This document shows, one piece after another, positions 1 through 10,303 of a stretch of DNA of 64,000 nucleotides (its first letter is position 1; each line of letters begins with the position of its first letter). The stretch is from Hanleya hanleyi (lineage: Eukaryota; Mollusca; Polyplacophora; Lepidopleurida; Hanleyidae), in NCBI GenBank assembly GCA_036873755.1, contig JAVTVY010037089.1, positions 62,001 through 126,000 on the forward strand, written 5' to 3'. The notes under the pieces are model-generated. The model was not told the DNA's origin, did no database searches, and was given only the letters and a program-made list of their open reading frames with translations. A program made the translations under genes and the position numbers.

Positions 1-281
1 CTCGCCATTTTCGAATCATGTGATGTCCTACTTGCTCAAAATTACAGATCCACCACACCTCTTGGATGATACGAAAGTTATTCATACCTATATCTTTTGT
101 AAGCCCAGGCAATATCTGTTTCCGAAGTGGTATGAAAGCCTGTGATTTATCAGATTTCTCCAGTCTGTTCTCCGCCGGATGAAGGCCGAACAGAATCCGG
201 TAATATACCGGATATCGCTCCGCGATAATGGAGACACACGATTCGCAAGCCATCTTATGGATGGTGAAGTGTACGCAAATG
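1..281 (-). repeat. Dispersed repeat, partial copy at window edge
   Basis: Reading the minus strand, this stretch matches most of the insertion at 28925-29366. Shared landmarks are the TCCGGCGGAGAACAGACT block, the GGCTTGCGAATCGTGTGTCT block and the order of the sequence around them. The two copies are in opposite orientation. The remaining part of the unit would lie left of the window. No coding potential is recognised. Confidence 0.75.
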
Positions 282-370
282 GGACTCGAGATCAGGATCA
301 TGCGTGAGAGCCACTAGTGTGTCGGTGGGGTCCGATATGCTTGTACAGGCTGCCCAGGCGGTCTTTTTGC

Positions 371-957
371 CACATCCAAGAAACTGTGAAGTCGTCTTGC
401 ACCCCGTTAAGCTGTGAAAGAGAGGTAGTGCCACCGACTTTGACGGACCAAGATCGGAACAGATGGTTTGGACTGGAATGCCACAATACTTTTTCCTGAA
501 CCCCTAAAATCCCGAAGTATGAATGGATCAGCGGCTTCTTAAAAAATGTTAACAAAAAGGAGCCGTTCTCATTCATCAGCACACAGATCTCCAAGACTGA
601 CATGAGCGAAAAGCTCCTTCTGTGTACCCGTTTTGAGTCCGTGTTCTTCAACAGGCGATATGACCTCACAATATTTCAACTGTGCAACCATTTCGAGGCG
701 GAGACCAGGGTCCTCCTGCATCTAGCACATGCCACGGAGGAGGGTCATACAACAGCCTATGTTCGCACGATGGACAGCGATGTCCGGTCTTTAAAGACGC
801 TCGGTCTATCGGAACTCTTGGTGGACTTCGGTACTGGAAAGAAATATTGTGACATTCAGTCCATACCGTATGTTCCGATCTCGGTCCGTCAAATCCTTGG
901 CACTACTCCTCTTCCACAGCCTTACTGGGTGCGACCCGACTTCACAGTTTCTTGATA
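371..957. repeat. Inverted repeat (foldback), arms 371-498 and 826-957
   Basis: The left arm and the reverse complement of the right arm align over about 130 bp with roughly four in five bases matching by eye. Shared blocks are CAAGAAACTGTGAAGTCG, TTTGACGGACC and AGATCGGAACA. The spacer is about 330 bp. Open frames overlap the arms on both strands, but they mirror the inverted repeat and match no protein family I recognise. A decayed foldback transposon or an inverted duplication would both fit. Confidence 0.65.
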
Positions 958-1734
958 GCGCAAGCCAGAAGGTATAGATACTAATAATCATTGGTATATT
1001 GTTGCTAAAGCGGTCTTTGTATTGTATTTCGAACATTTAAATACACATAGCGGCGTAGCGGCATAGTTATAGCATTTTGTCATCTCCGGAGTATTTTAAT
1101 ATAATTTGTTCCTGAATAATCTTCGTTCGATTGTTCTTAGTGGTAACTGTTGATCTTTGACCTTTGACCCCAAAATGGGTTGACCTCAAATCGTCAAAAT
1201 GAGATCAGAATCGGAGAATGCCACAAACCTCTATGGTATTATTTGTGGTTCTTTTGGCGTTATACCTACAATTGACCTCTGGTTCGAATAACCTCTATCG
1301 CGACTCTCAAATGAAATATTGCCCCGAATCGCCAAAATAAGGCCAGATTCGGTTTACTCAACCCTGGAAACCAATAGAATGAGGCAGTTTATATATCTTG
1401 CCCCAAGACCACTGATAATGGAGACTTTGTCCCCAAAATGCCCTTTAGGGTGACCTTAAAGGGTTACCTTGACCTCAAATCGTTGAAATAAGATCACAAT
1501 CAGATTCTCCGACCCCAAACACCACTAAAAAGTGCTATTATTCACATTTCTATCCCTTTTAGTTATTTAACTATAACCCGGGTGGCGACCATATTGAATT
1601 TCGCCGAATATGGCTGCCCTAGGGGGTGCCCGTCTTGGCGCCCGTCAAAAATCGAAATAGTATGGTATGGGCGACATATGGGTCAAATTTGATGCTTTTG
1701 GAAGAATGTGAACCAAAAAATCCCTAACAGCCCT
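958..1734. repeat. Gene-free stretch with degenerate TTGACCTCAAATCG repeats
   Basis: Between about 1140 and 1510 a degenerate unit recurs two to three times, each with a TGACCTCAAATCG-type core followed by an AAATRAGATCASAATC-type segment (1180-1215, 1466-1505, with a weaker match near 1310-1350). No open frame of note is seen. Copy A of the duplicated segment starts near 1735. Confidence 0.4.
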
Positions 1735-3055
1735 GACTACGAGGGAGCTTTGAAATACTACGACGATTTAGTAAGGAATGGCAAGGGCTTTCGGGAACTT
1801 GATGCAGTGCTCGTCGACTTGGAATTAAGTGGATGTGAAAGAAGATCGAAAAATCACCAAAAAACAAACCGATTCGGGCCGTAGGGAGAAGATTGGCCAG
1901 CTCAAGATACCGAACTGCATGTTATCTCTGATTATCGGAGGAGATTTAGTTACTATTGAAGCAACATGTGATAATAGATGTTTGAGGGCTTACAGGTCAC
2001 AAACCACTAAATAATCGCCTTATTTATTATGTAGTAAATTTATTGCGCACATCTTGCGAAAACGATACTCCTTAACATTCGCCACCATGAATGACCTACC
2101 ACAGGATGTAACTTAGCTTTTCTGCTAAAACATATGAAAAAATCAGCATACATTTCCCACGATCGTTTTGAGCCGGAGCCGACAGAAAAGACGGCATGCC
2201 ACCTGACATATGAGCATCGGATTTGGGGGGCGGCCAATCAAACTGGCCCAGATGTTCCCCTCTTAAAATTTGTAAGGCTTATTTTGATATTTTCTAGAGT
2301 TGAATATTGTAGAAACATTTAAAAATAGATCAGAAACCATTTTCCGCACAGTCTGATATAATGGCCAATCGTTTATCCCTAGGAGCTTTAGTCTGTGATA
2401 TCACCTTGCACCCCAAAAACCATTTAGGGGTTAGTAACCTACAGAAGTGCGGAGAGAAAGAGCCAAATCGTGTCGTCGATCGAAAGTGAATACTTGGTAG
2501 AATCCCGGATGTTTGCGACTAGTTTCCTACATTAAAAGCGATGTTGAAGAGGTAACCCACGTATATTACGGTCCTTAACCAGACTACTCCTGACTCCATC
2601 AGAAAGTGTGCTAGGAGCCTGTTCTTTAGCCTGGATTTGTTGATGGTCTTCGACATTCCCAGAATGCTTGTCGCTCTTCATGTACTACACGTAACTCAGC
2701 AAACCTGAATATGTAGGTTCTCTTTTCGAAATTTCTTTCAATGTAGAAAAATGGCTCTGGAGACACCTTGGATTCTACAATGTCTTAACTTTTACCTGCC
2801 TACGACTTGTCTTCAAAAATCTAAAGCAATGATTGTAAGCCATCAAACATCTATTATGTTATTTAGCTTCGATAAACATTTGCCGCTAAATCTCCTCCGG
2901 CAATCTGTGATAAGAGTTCTGTATCTTGCAGCTGGGTAACCATCTTCCATAGACTTGTCTAGAGACACCGTTGAGCATATATGCAGCACTCATTGAGCGT
3001 ACATACAGAAGATTGCTCGGTCCTACCAGAAGCTCCGAGTGATTGGTGTTTAGAC
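1735..3055. other. Non-coding part of copy A, left of the gypsy insertion
   Basis: No gene is recognised. The first 120 bp read open in one frame in both copies (EGALKYYDDLVRNGKGF...), a conceivable exon remnant, but no family is recognised and stops follow. Short open frames further on are conserved only because the two copies are young duplicates. The equivalent in copy B is 39231-40549. Confidence 0.5.
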
Positions 3056-3059
3056 CTCT

Positions 3060-3870
3060 TGTAAGATATCAGCATCTTATGATAATTGGTTTTCTACAAG
3101 TTATTCAGATATAAGCATCTTATGATAAATAGTTTTCTACAATTAAATGTTGCATAGTCTTGATGTCATATATGATGCCTGCCTGTATGGGTTTATAACA
3201 TTGCATATGAAAGCTATGGCGGGTCGTAATACCCCGGTAAATGTTTTGATTTGTGTGACACTTCAGTATTCTATTATCGTTAAAAATGTGGAGGGATGTT
3301 TTTAACCCAATTCACAAATCTGTGTTTCCCAGTTCTCATAATTTAACATGCTGTTACTGTACCTGGTAATCCCGTAATGTTTTCTTTTGTGTTTACGAAA
3401 TTGCATGTTCATGATTTGAAATGTCCAAACAAGTATGAAAAATATGTTGTTTGTATCGGTCAGTCGATGGTATAAATATACAGCCCGATTTACCTAGAGC
3501 AGACAATTTTGGAACTCCGTCTCGATGAAATGTATCAGAAACTTTAGGTCTAAATTTAACGTTTAGGGGCTGTCTTCGTTTGTCATTTGGCCATCGTCTG
3601 TACCACCTTTGATGTCAGAAGTCTGGAATAAAATCTTCAACTTCGTAACAACTTGATGACGACTTTCTTGATGGAATTTCTTGAGGCAAAAGATACAGGG
3701 CTATGAACTTCTTTCAGACTGCTGTAAGACCCAGCAGCGAACTCGCGAGCTAGTTCTGGGTACATGTAAAGATGCCCGGTCGCCCTAACCAAGCCAGGCT
3801 ATCATCTTACCGGCACAAAAGCCCGGGTTAGAACAATAATATCAACATCTTGACGACCAAAAAGTTTACA
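3060..3870 (+). repeat. 5' LTR
   Basis: The LTR runs TG...CA. It opens with a near-tandem pair of units sharing GATAT(C/A)AGCATCTTATGATA. A TATA box (TATAAATATA) is at 3471-3480 and a polyadenylation signal AATAAA at 3627-3632, giving a plausible U3/R/U5 order. A GC-rich inverted repeat, ACCCAG...CTCGCGAG...CTGGGT, near 3730-3762 could fold in the transcript leader. Confidence 0.95.
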
Positions 3871-3871
3871 T

Positions 3872-3889
3872 TGGCACCTCCGACGGAAC
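3872..3889 (+). other. Primer binding site candidate
   Basis: One base after the LTR the sequence reads TGGCACCTCCGACGGAAC. It starts with TGG, the complement of a tRNA 3' CCA end, at the expected position for minus-strand priming. I could not assign the tRNA from memory. Confidence 0.6.
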
Positions 3890-3977
3890 CGCTGATGAAT
3901 TCTATCATAGCCAAGACGAAGACAACAGAGAAACGCCATCTGGCATTCGACGACAGCTGCCAACTTAACCGGGGACA

Positions 3978-5156
3978 ATGGAGAGTCCAGTAAAACTCCA
4001 GGAGTTAAAGGCCATCGCCGAGGGAGTGGCAGGCCTTGTAGAATCAGTCCGGAGGGATTTGAATGTGAAGGAAAATCAACGTTTGGAACGAGAGCGTGTA
4101 AAGGACCATATTTCGGCTATTCAGAAGTGTGACGGTGTGTCTCCGAAAGAAGTGCGCGAGTGGGCAGATGATGTGACACTAGCCATCACAGCATTAGATG
4201 GAGTTACAGGCGCCGCAGCACAGATTGCTGCTTGGACGTCTGTGGCACCCCTACATCGCGAGATTGAACATTTCCTGGCATGTAAAAACAGGGAGACTAC
4301 GACGTGGGCGGAGATTCGTACGCACGTGACCACGCAGTTCGTGTCGGCACATGAGGACGAAAGGTTAAAAGGTGAGTTGGACAATATAACACAAAAATCT
4401 GAAGAAACTCACATTGCTTTTAACCGGCGTTTTCATGAACTTTCTCAACGTGCATATACTAACGTCACTGATGATTCCAAACGCATTGTTTTGCGAGCCT
4501 ATATTCGTGGCCTTGCAGACAAGAATTTGGCCAGAAAAATTGTGATGAATAGACATGCTGTAAATGTCCAAGAAGCCATGGAGTGTGTGAATGAACAATC
4601 GGCCAGTGCTGAGTTATTGGCCACCATGGACATTCCCACGGAACCAGTTCCAATGGAGCTCGGTACTGCGCGCAACCCTCAGCAGGCGGCGGTTGGTGAC
4701 AGGACAGAAGATAGCCAGCTTAATCGCGAGATTGTGGCTGAGATACGACGGCTCAGAAATGTCGTTTCTCAGCAACAGCAGAGGACCCCCCAGCGACAGC
4801 AACAACAGAGGACCCCCCAGCGACAGGAACCGCGGCCACAGGCGCGTCAGCAGGGCCGATCAGACGCTCCTCCAAATAGACAATCACAAAGGTATCAAAG
4901 AAACTGTCGACCTGTAAGCTTCCAGTCAAATTCGCGTTCATGTCCTACTTGTGATAACCGGCCAGTGTGTTGGAGATGTGGTCAGCTGGGCCACCGTAGA
5001 TCAGAATGTGAGGTTCACATTCCAGACAGGCCTCGTGTTGTGCATGTACAGAGAAGACAAGTGCAACGTCCGGTGAATCATGACACCACTAACCGCATTG
5101 TGAGATACTATGCTGATAGAGATCAACAACAGTCGGGAAACGGACTGGGGCTGTGA
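3978..5156 (+). CDS. gag: Gag polyprotein of the gypsy element
   Basis: A 392-residue structural protein expected to form the virus-like particle and package the genomic RNA. The N-terminal two thirds are helical and charged, as in gypsy Gag. Residues about 265-310 are rich in Gln, Arg and Pro, with a tandem QQQRTPQRQ repeat. A single CCHC zinc knuckle follows (C331, C334, H339, C344; C-x2-C-x4-H-x4-C), the nucleocapsid RNA-binding motif; an extra CxxC pair lies just upstream. The first in-frame ATG after the primer site is at 3978, with GGGGACA before it. The stop at 5154-5156 lies 13 nt after a canonical slippery heptamer, so Pol is probably made as a Gag-Pol fusion. No disruption is seen. 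Confidence 0.93.
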   Translation: MESPVKLQELKAIAEGVAGLVESVRRDLNVKENQRLERERVKDHISAIQKCDGVSPKEVREWADDVTLAITALDGVTGAAAQIAAWTSVAPLHREIEHFLACKNRETTTWAEIRTHVTTQFVSAHEDERLKGELDNITQKSEETHIAFNRRFHELSQRAYTNVTDDSKRIVLRAYIRGLADKNLARKIVMNRHAVNVQEAMECVNEQSASAELLATMDIPTEPVPMELGTARNPQQAAVGDRTEDSQLNREIVAEIRRLRNVVSQQQQRTPQRQQQQRTPQRQEPRPQARQQGRSDAPPNRQSQRYQRNCRPVSFQSNSRSCPTCDNRPVCWRCGQLGHRRSECEVHIPDRPRVVHVQRRQVQRPVNHDTTNRIVRYYADRDQQQSGNGLGL

Positions 5157-5186
5157 CCACAGATGTCACAGGCAGGTTCTCAGCCC
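5135..5186 (+). promoter_or_regulatory. Predicted -1 ribosomal frameshift signal between gag and pol
   Basis: GGGAAAC lies at 5135-5141 and reads G GGA AAC in the gag frame, a perfect X XXY YYZ heptamer. The pol frame is -1 relative to gag and is open from 5120 (a TAG in that frame is at 5117-5119), so slippage here enters pol directly. After a 6-nt spacer, GGGC (5148-5151) can pair with GCCC (5183-5186), and TGTGAC (5152-5157) with GTCACA (5165-5170). This gives a stacked, bulged stem-loop at the spacing usual for such signals. The structure is by eye, not folded. Confidence 0.75.
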
Positions 5187-8100
5187 TTTTAAAATTACAA
5201 GGATTAACTGTGACATCACTCATAGACACTGGAGCATGTACAACTTTATTGAGGCAAGATGTTTGGCAAAAATTAGCCTTGCGTGGCCCTCTAAAGAAGA
5301 CAGGGGTCATATTCGCTATTAACGACACTCCACTGAGAATTCTGGGTCAAACAGAGGTGAAATTTGAGAGTGCCTGTCCAATTCCAGTTGTTGTGGTTCC
5401 AGATATGATTCATCAATGTGTCTTGGGGTCAGATGCATTGGGACTAGGGCATGCGTGTATAGACTATCGTACAGCAAAACTACGATGGTTCGATAGGACC
5501 TATTTCCTGGAAACAGTAAAACTGAACAAAGGCGTCGGGTCTTCTACAGTGAGGGAATCAACCGGTCACCCAGAGGTGGACAATGTCTTGAACCAGTACC
5601 ATGACCTTTTCGACACTGCTAAGAAACCAGGAGCAGGAAGACACCCTCTAGTGAAATGTACCATACCTACGGGCGATCATCCTCCAGTGAAACAACGGGC
5701 ATATAGACTACCACTTAAGAAACGCTATATTGTACAAGAACAAGTCAGGGAGATGCTAGAGGCTGGGGTCATTCAACCTTCGACCTCACCATGGGCGTCA
5801 CCTATCACCTTGGTTCCAAAGAAAGATGGTTCGACTCGTTTCTGTATAGACTTTCGTAAGTTGAACTCTATTGTACGTAAAGACAGTTATCCTTTACCTT
5901 TGATATCTGATATCTTTGATTCTTTAAAGGGTAGTTCAATTTTTACGACCCTTGACCTCAAGAGCGGGTATTGCCAAATACCTATGGCAGGACAAGATAT
6001 AGAGAAGACAGCATTTGTTTGCTCGGAGGGCTTATTTGAATGGCGGGTCATGCCCTTTGGCTTTTGTAATTCGGGGTCAATCTTCCAGAGGGCAATGAAT
6101 GACATCTTTAGAGATTATGTAGGCAAATTTGTTTTTTGCTATGTAGACGATATCGTCATATACTCAAGAAACCCAAAAGAGCATGCCCATCACTTGAAAC
6201 TTGTTTTTGAACGTTTGTTGGAGTATAACTTACAGTTAAAATTCAAAAAGTGTGTATTTGCAGCTAGCTCTGTGGACCTTCTGGGCTACCATATTTCTGC
6301 CAAGGGTATTTCGCCACAAGCTCAAAAGGTTGAGGCTATACGTAACATGTCACCCCCCACCTGTGTGGGAGAGGTCAGGTCTTTGTTAGGTATGACAGGA
6401 TACTATCGTTCATGTATACCAGGGTATGCCACTATTGTTGAACCTTTGTTAGCATTAACTCGTAAACATGCACGTTTTTCTTGGAGTGCTGACCATCAGA
6501 CAGCCTTTGACAAACTCAAGACCATCCTGTGTTCTGACGTAGTAATGGCCTACCCTGACCTTCAGAAACCATACAAATTGTATACCGATGCTTCAAGTTA
6601 CGCAGTTGGTGCCATCTTGGTTCAGGTAAGTGATGATGGGGTTGAGAGGGTCATCCAGTATGTGTCTTCTACCCTTAAGGGCAGCCAATTGAAATGGCCT
6701 GTTATTGAGAAAGAAGCCTACGCCTTGGTCTACGCGTTGCGCAAGCTGCGACCGTATTTATGTGGTGCAGACTTTGTGGTGTATACAGACCATAAACCCC
6801 TGAAGAGTCTTTTTGTTAGTGAGGTCAAAAACACCAAAGTTCAGCGATGGGCTGTACTCATCGCTGAATATGGGTGTAAGATAGAGTACATTCAAGGTGC
6901 TAAGAATGTCCGGGCCGACATGCTCTCACGCCTTGGTCGACCATCGGAGGTTGCGACCTTTGATACGGGAGATTATGTCATTCCAGCTGACGATGATGGT
7001 GTACTCTCCCATATCCCACTGACAGCACATGGTATTGATCTGAATGATTTACGTCATCAGCAGAAGATTGAATATGCTGATATCCTTCGTGATGTACCTG
7101 AAGATTATGCTGTTCATCAAGGCATACTGTATTCTCTTACATGCCGTTCAGCATTGGAAGCAGACTATCCTAGAGTACTTTTACCATCTCTTTTCCGAGA
7201 ACGTGTTATGCGACTTGCGCATGAGCAAGCAGGCCACCAGGGGGCCCAGAAAACTCTTAGTATGGTTAGGGGTAGTTTTGTATGGCAGGGCATGCGAAAA
7301 GATATCACACGGTTTATTGACAATTGTGCTAGGTGTCAGGTTAACAAGCGGGTACGAACTCGACCGTCGTATACTGGAATGCCTACTGCACAGTATCCAG
7401 GTCAGATTGTTGGCTTGGACCTGATTGGTCCGCTACCTCGCACTGCTTCCGGGCATGCGTACATCATGGTTATTGTTGATCATTATACTGCATGGGCTGA
7501 GGCCTACCCCATCCCACGCAAAACTGCTGAGAATGTGGAGGAAAAGTTCTTTGATGAATATTGTCCACGACATGGCATTCCTGAAGTTGTCGTGACTGAC
7601 CTTGGCAAGGAGTTCAATGCACATGCACTTCGTGCAAAATTCAAAGCTGTAGGCGTAGACCATCGTAGGACCACTCCCTATCACCCTCAGACCAATGGCA
7701 AAACTGAAAGGTTTAATCAAACTTTGAAAGGTATCATACAGAAGCTTGTTAATAATCAGTCTCGCCGGTGGGCGCTTGAGTTGCCAGCAGCGCTAATGGC
7801 GTACCGGAATACCGTCCATATGTCAACTGGTTACACACCCTTTTTCTTGACCTATGGTCGTAGGGCTCGTCTTCCTTTATCCCTTCCTGTTGATGCGTCT
7901 CAGGATTTAGACGATCGCCTTACTGTCTTGGGTAATGTCTTGCACCGTGCAAAGGCAGTTACGGCCAGGTCTCGTGAATATCACCGCCGGCAAATCAACC
8001 AGAGAGCCAATGCTGGGCAGTTCCAAGTTGGTAATTCTGTAGTTGTGCACGCTGATGAGCGTATCAAGCTCACATCGCACTGTGACCCTCAGTATGAGAT

Positions 8101-8638
8101 TGTGCGTCTTAATGGTCCAGTGGCTCACATTCAGCATCTAAGATCTGGTAAGAGGAAGGTGTACAATGTTAGTGAGCTTCGTGTTGTTGATTCTCAGGCT
8201 GCATGGGACACTGTAAACCCTCGACCTATCCGTAATCCGGCTCTAGGTACACAGCGCAGTCTGGTACGGGCGGAGCAAGCGCCTGGCAGGGTCCCAGTGG
8301 TCCCTCCCCCAGAAGTGACTGATCAACCAGCCACGGTCCCACAGGTTATTGACACTCCATCTTTGTCTGAGTCACGTGATGTTGAGTATGATCCTGACGT
8401 CCCTATGACAGTTGATACGCCTTCTGAGGCAGAACCAGTGATTGATGAACCCGTCAATCCTGCTCTTGACATAACCCCATCTATATTAGATGACCCTGGT
8501 GAGTTGAACCAAATGGATGTTGACCCTCCCGTCACGCATCCATATTATTTACGTAAGCGTAAGCCACGCCCCCCAGTTAACGGTATATCATATGACAAGA
8601 AACGGCGCACTTACACCTTCCGGTTCCAGTCGCTGTAG
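5153..8638 (+). CDS. pol: Pol polyprotein (protease, RT, RNase H, integrase)
   Basis: An open frame of 1161 codons. Its first codon here is GTG, not ATG, so expression by frameshifting from gag is more likely than independent initiation. Aspartic protease has the DTGA active site at residues 25-28. Reverse transcriptase spans about 180-400, with YVDD at 330-333. RNase H starts with the TDAS motif (D479). Integrase has the HHCC zinc site H690, H695, C725, C728 and catalytic D756, D816, E852 (D-x35-E between the last two). A GPVAHIQ motif resembling the GPY/F module follows near residue 989. No chromodomain is seen; the C terminus is acidic and Pro-rich, then strongly basic. Every catalytic residue checked is present. 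Confidence 0.96.
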   Translation: MTTDVTGRFSALLKLQGLTVTSLIDTGACTTLLRQDVWQKLALRGPLKKTGVIFAINDTPLRILGQTEVKFESACPIPVVVVPDMIHQCVLGSDALGLGHACIDYRTAKLRWFDRTYFLETVKLNKGVGSSTVRESTGHPEVDNVLNQYHDLFDTAKKPGAGRHPLVKCTIPTGDHPPVKQRAYRLPLKKRYIVQEQVREMLEAGVIQPSTSPWASPITLVPKKDGSTRFCIDFRKLNSIVRKDSYPLPLISDIFDSLKGSSIFTTLDLKSGYCQIPMAGQDIEKTAFVCSEGLFEWRVMPFGFCNSGSIFQRAMNDIFRDYVGKFVFCYVDDIVIYSRNPKEHAHHLKLVFERLLEYNLQLKFKKCVFAASSVDLLGYHISAKGISPQAQKVEAIRNMSPPTCVGEVRSLLGMTGYYRSCIPGYATIVEPLLALTRKHARFSWSADHQTAFDKLKTILCSDVVMAYPDLQKPYKLYTDASSYAVGAILVQVSDDGVERVIQYVSSTLKGSQLKWPVIEKEAYALVYALRKLRPYLCGADFVVYTDHKPLKSLFVSEVKNTKVQRWAVLIAEYGCKIEYIQGAKNVRADMLSRLGRPSEVATFDTGDYVIPADDDGVLSHIPLTAHGIDLNDLRHQQKIEYADILRDVPEDYAVHQGILYSLTCRSALEADYPRVLLPSLFRERVMRLAHEQAGHQGAQKTLSMVRGSFVWQGMRKDITRFIDNCARCQVNKRVRTRPSYTGMPTAQYPGQIVGLDLIGPLPRTASGHAYIMVIVDHYTAWAEAYPIPRKTAENVEEKFFDEYCPRHGIPEVVVTDLGKEFNAHALRAKFKAVGVDHRRTTPYHPQTNGKTERFNQTLKGIIQKLVNNQSRRWALELPAALMAYRNTVHMSTGYTPFFLTYGRRARLPLSLPVDASQDLDDRLTVLGNVLHRAKAVTARSREYHRRQINQRANAGQFQVGNSVVVHADERIKLTSHCDPQYEIVRLNGPVAHIQHLRSGKRKVYNVSELRVVDSQAAWDTVNPRPIRNPALGTQRSLVRAEQAPGRVPVVPPPEVTDQPATVPQVIDTPSLSESRDVEYDPDVPMTVDTPSEAEPVIDEPVNPALDITPSILDDPGELNQMDVDPPVTHPYYLRKRKPRPPVNGISYDKKRRTYTFRFQSL

Positions 8639-8722
8639 TGTCAAGATGTTAGTGTTGTATTACAAACTTTTGGTGAACGTATCTCTGAGCATTGTGCTGG
8701 CCAGCGAACCATTTCTCATCTT

Positions 8723-9235
8723 TTGGAATATGGTTTATTTTTGCTCAGTCCAGGTAATTGTACTTTTTCTGGTGTAGATTGGAAGGTGAAGCGTGTCGCT
8801 ACGACTTCGCACCATTATTCCTTCCTGACCGCTACCGTTGAGCTCCCTACAATATCTATTCCCCACCTCCTTAACGTTACACGGATTGTCAATCACTTGC
8901 GTGTCACACCATGGCATGCCTTATCCAAGGTAAGTTCAGTTCCCCTTCGTCCATTAGATGACATTGACACATTCACGAATGACGTTTCTTTCTCGGACAT
9001 CTTGACATATATTTCTTTTGGTGTTATTTTGTGTGCCGGCTTTGTTGTATTTTTCTATTTTTGTTGTTTCCGGAAGCGCTTGTATCATCGTTTTTTCACC
9101 TGTTGTAATCCTTTGTGTACTAGCCCAGTACCTACTGATGTACCCGAGTGTGTTGAATTACAGGAGGTGGCGGCGACTAATGTCCGGCCGTCATGCTCCA
9201 CTACCGTTTTACCATCTTTGTATCCTCCATTGTAA
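8723..9235 (+). CDS. Third ORF, membrane-protein-like (possible env-like)
   Basis: 170 codons between pol and the 3' LTR, where env-like genes sit in gypsy-type elements. It has two N-glycosylation sequons (N12, N51). One strong hydrophobic segment at about residues 93-116 is followed by Arg-Lys-Arg and a Cys-rich tail, the layout of a type I membrane protein. A separate overlapping frame starting at ATG 8646, eight bases after the pol stop, begins with a signal-peptide-like hydrophobic stretch but ends at 8777. A frameshift mutation or splicing may therefore separate leader and body. At about 170 residues it is far shorter than typical envelope proteins, with no furin site or fusion peptide that I can identify. 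Membrane anchoring is well supported; calling it envelope-derived is inference. Confidence 0.5.
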   Translation: MEYGLFLLSPGNCTFSGVDWKVKRVATTSHHYSFLTATVELPTISIPHLLNVTRIVNHLRVTPWHALSKVSSVPLRPLDDIDTFTNDVSFSDILTYISFGVILCAGFVVFFYFCCFRKRLYHRFFTCCNPLCTSPVPTDVPECVELQEVAATNVRPSCSTTVLPSLYPPL

Positions 9236-9480
9236 TTTGTTGATATATAGCTCCATTTTTGTTGTTTCTGCTTCTTTTGTCACTGGCCTGGCAGGATGCA
9301 TACTGTCTGTTCCTAAAGGAGGGAGATGTGTTGGTTTTCCCTTTTGTCTGGTCTGATCAACCAGCTAAGTGGTACAACACATCTGGCTTCTTTGCCCTTT
9401 CATCTTTTTCTGGACATTTATTTTCTTGTATATTCTTATTGTAGTTGTATGGTACTTTACAAGGTATCATTCAACTTAGA

Positions 9481-9492
9481 ATAGTGGAGATA
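9481..9492 (+). other. Polypurine tract position, weak
   Basis: The bases just before the 3' LTR read ATAGTGGAGATA, purine-rich but interrupted. A much better tract, AAAGGAGGGAGATG, lies about 165 bp upstream near 9315-9328. Plus-strand priming normally uses the tract touching the LTR. Confidence 0.4.
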
Positions 9493-10303
9493 TGTAAGAT
9501 ATCAGCATCTTATGATAATTGGTTTTCTACAAGTTATTCAGATATAAGCATCTTATGATCAATAGTTTTCTACAATAAAATGTTGCATAGTCTTGATGTC
9601 ATATATGATGCCTGCCTGTATGGGTTTATAACATTGCATATGAAAGCTATGGCGGGTCGTAATACCCCGGTAAATGTTTTGATTTGTGTGACACTTCAGT
9701 ATTCTATTATCGTTAAAAATGTGGAGGGATGTTTTTAACCCAATTCACAAATCTGTGTTTCCCAGTTCTCATAATTTAACATGTTGTTACTGTACCTGAT
9801 AGTCCCGTAATGTTTTCTTTTGTGTTTACGAAATTGCATGTTCATGATTTGAAATGTCCAAACAAGTATGAAAACTATGTTGTTTGTATCGGTCAGTCGA
9901 TGGTATAAATATACAGCCCGATTTACCTAGAGCAGACAATTTTGGAACTCCGTCTCGATGAAATGTATCAGAAACTTTAGGTCTAAATTTAACGTTTAGG
10001 GGCTGTCTTCGTTTGTCATTTGGCCATCGTCTGTACCACCTTTGATGTCAGAAGTCTGGAATAAAATCTTCAACTTCGTAACAACTTGATGACGACTTTC
10101 CTGATGGAATTTCTTGAGGCAAAAGATACAGGGCTATGAACTTCTTTCAGACTGCTGTAAGACCCAGCAGCGAACTCGCGAGCTAGTTCTGGGTACATGT
10201 AAAGATGCCCGGTCGCCCTAACCAAGCCAGGCTATCATCTTACCGGCACAAAAGCCCGGGTTAGAACAATAATATCAACATCTTGACGACCAAAAAGTTT
10301 ACA
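9493..10303 (+). repeat. 3' LTR
   Basis: Same 811-bp length and termini as the 5' LTR, with about seven single-base differences by eye (for example GGTAATCCC versus GATAGTCCC, and TTTCTTGATGG versus TTTCCTGATGG). TATA box and AATAAA are retained, so it can supply transcript 3'-end processing. Confidence 0.95.

Noticed and set aside
9018..9444. Additional ORFs after pol (9018-9356, 9259-9444)
   Set aside because: They overlap the better-supported third ORF or its 3' region in other frames, and are hydrophobic only because the DNA is T-rich.
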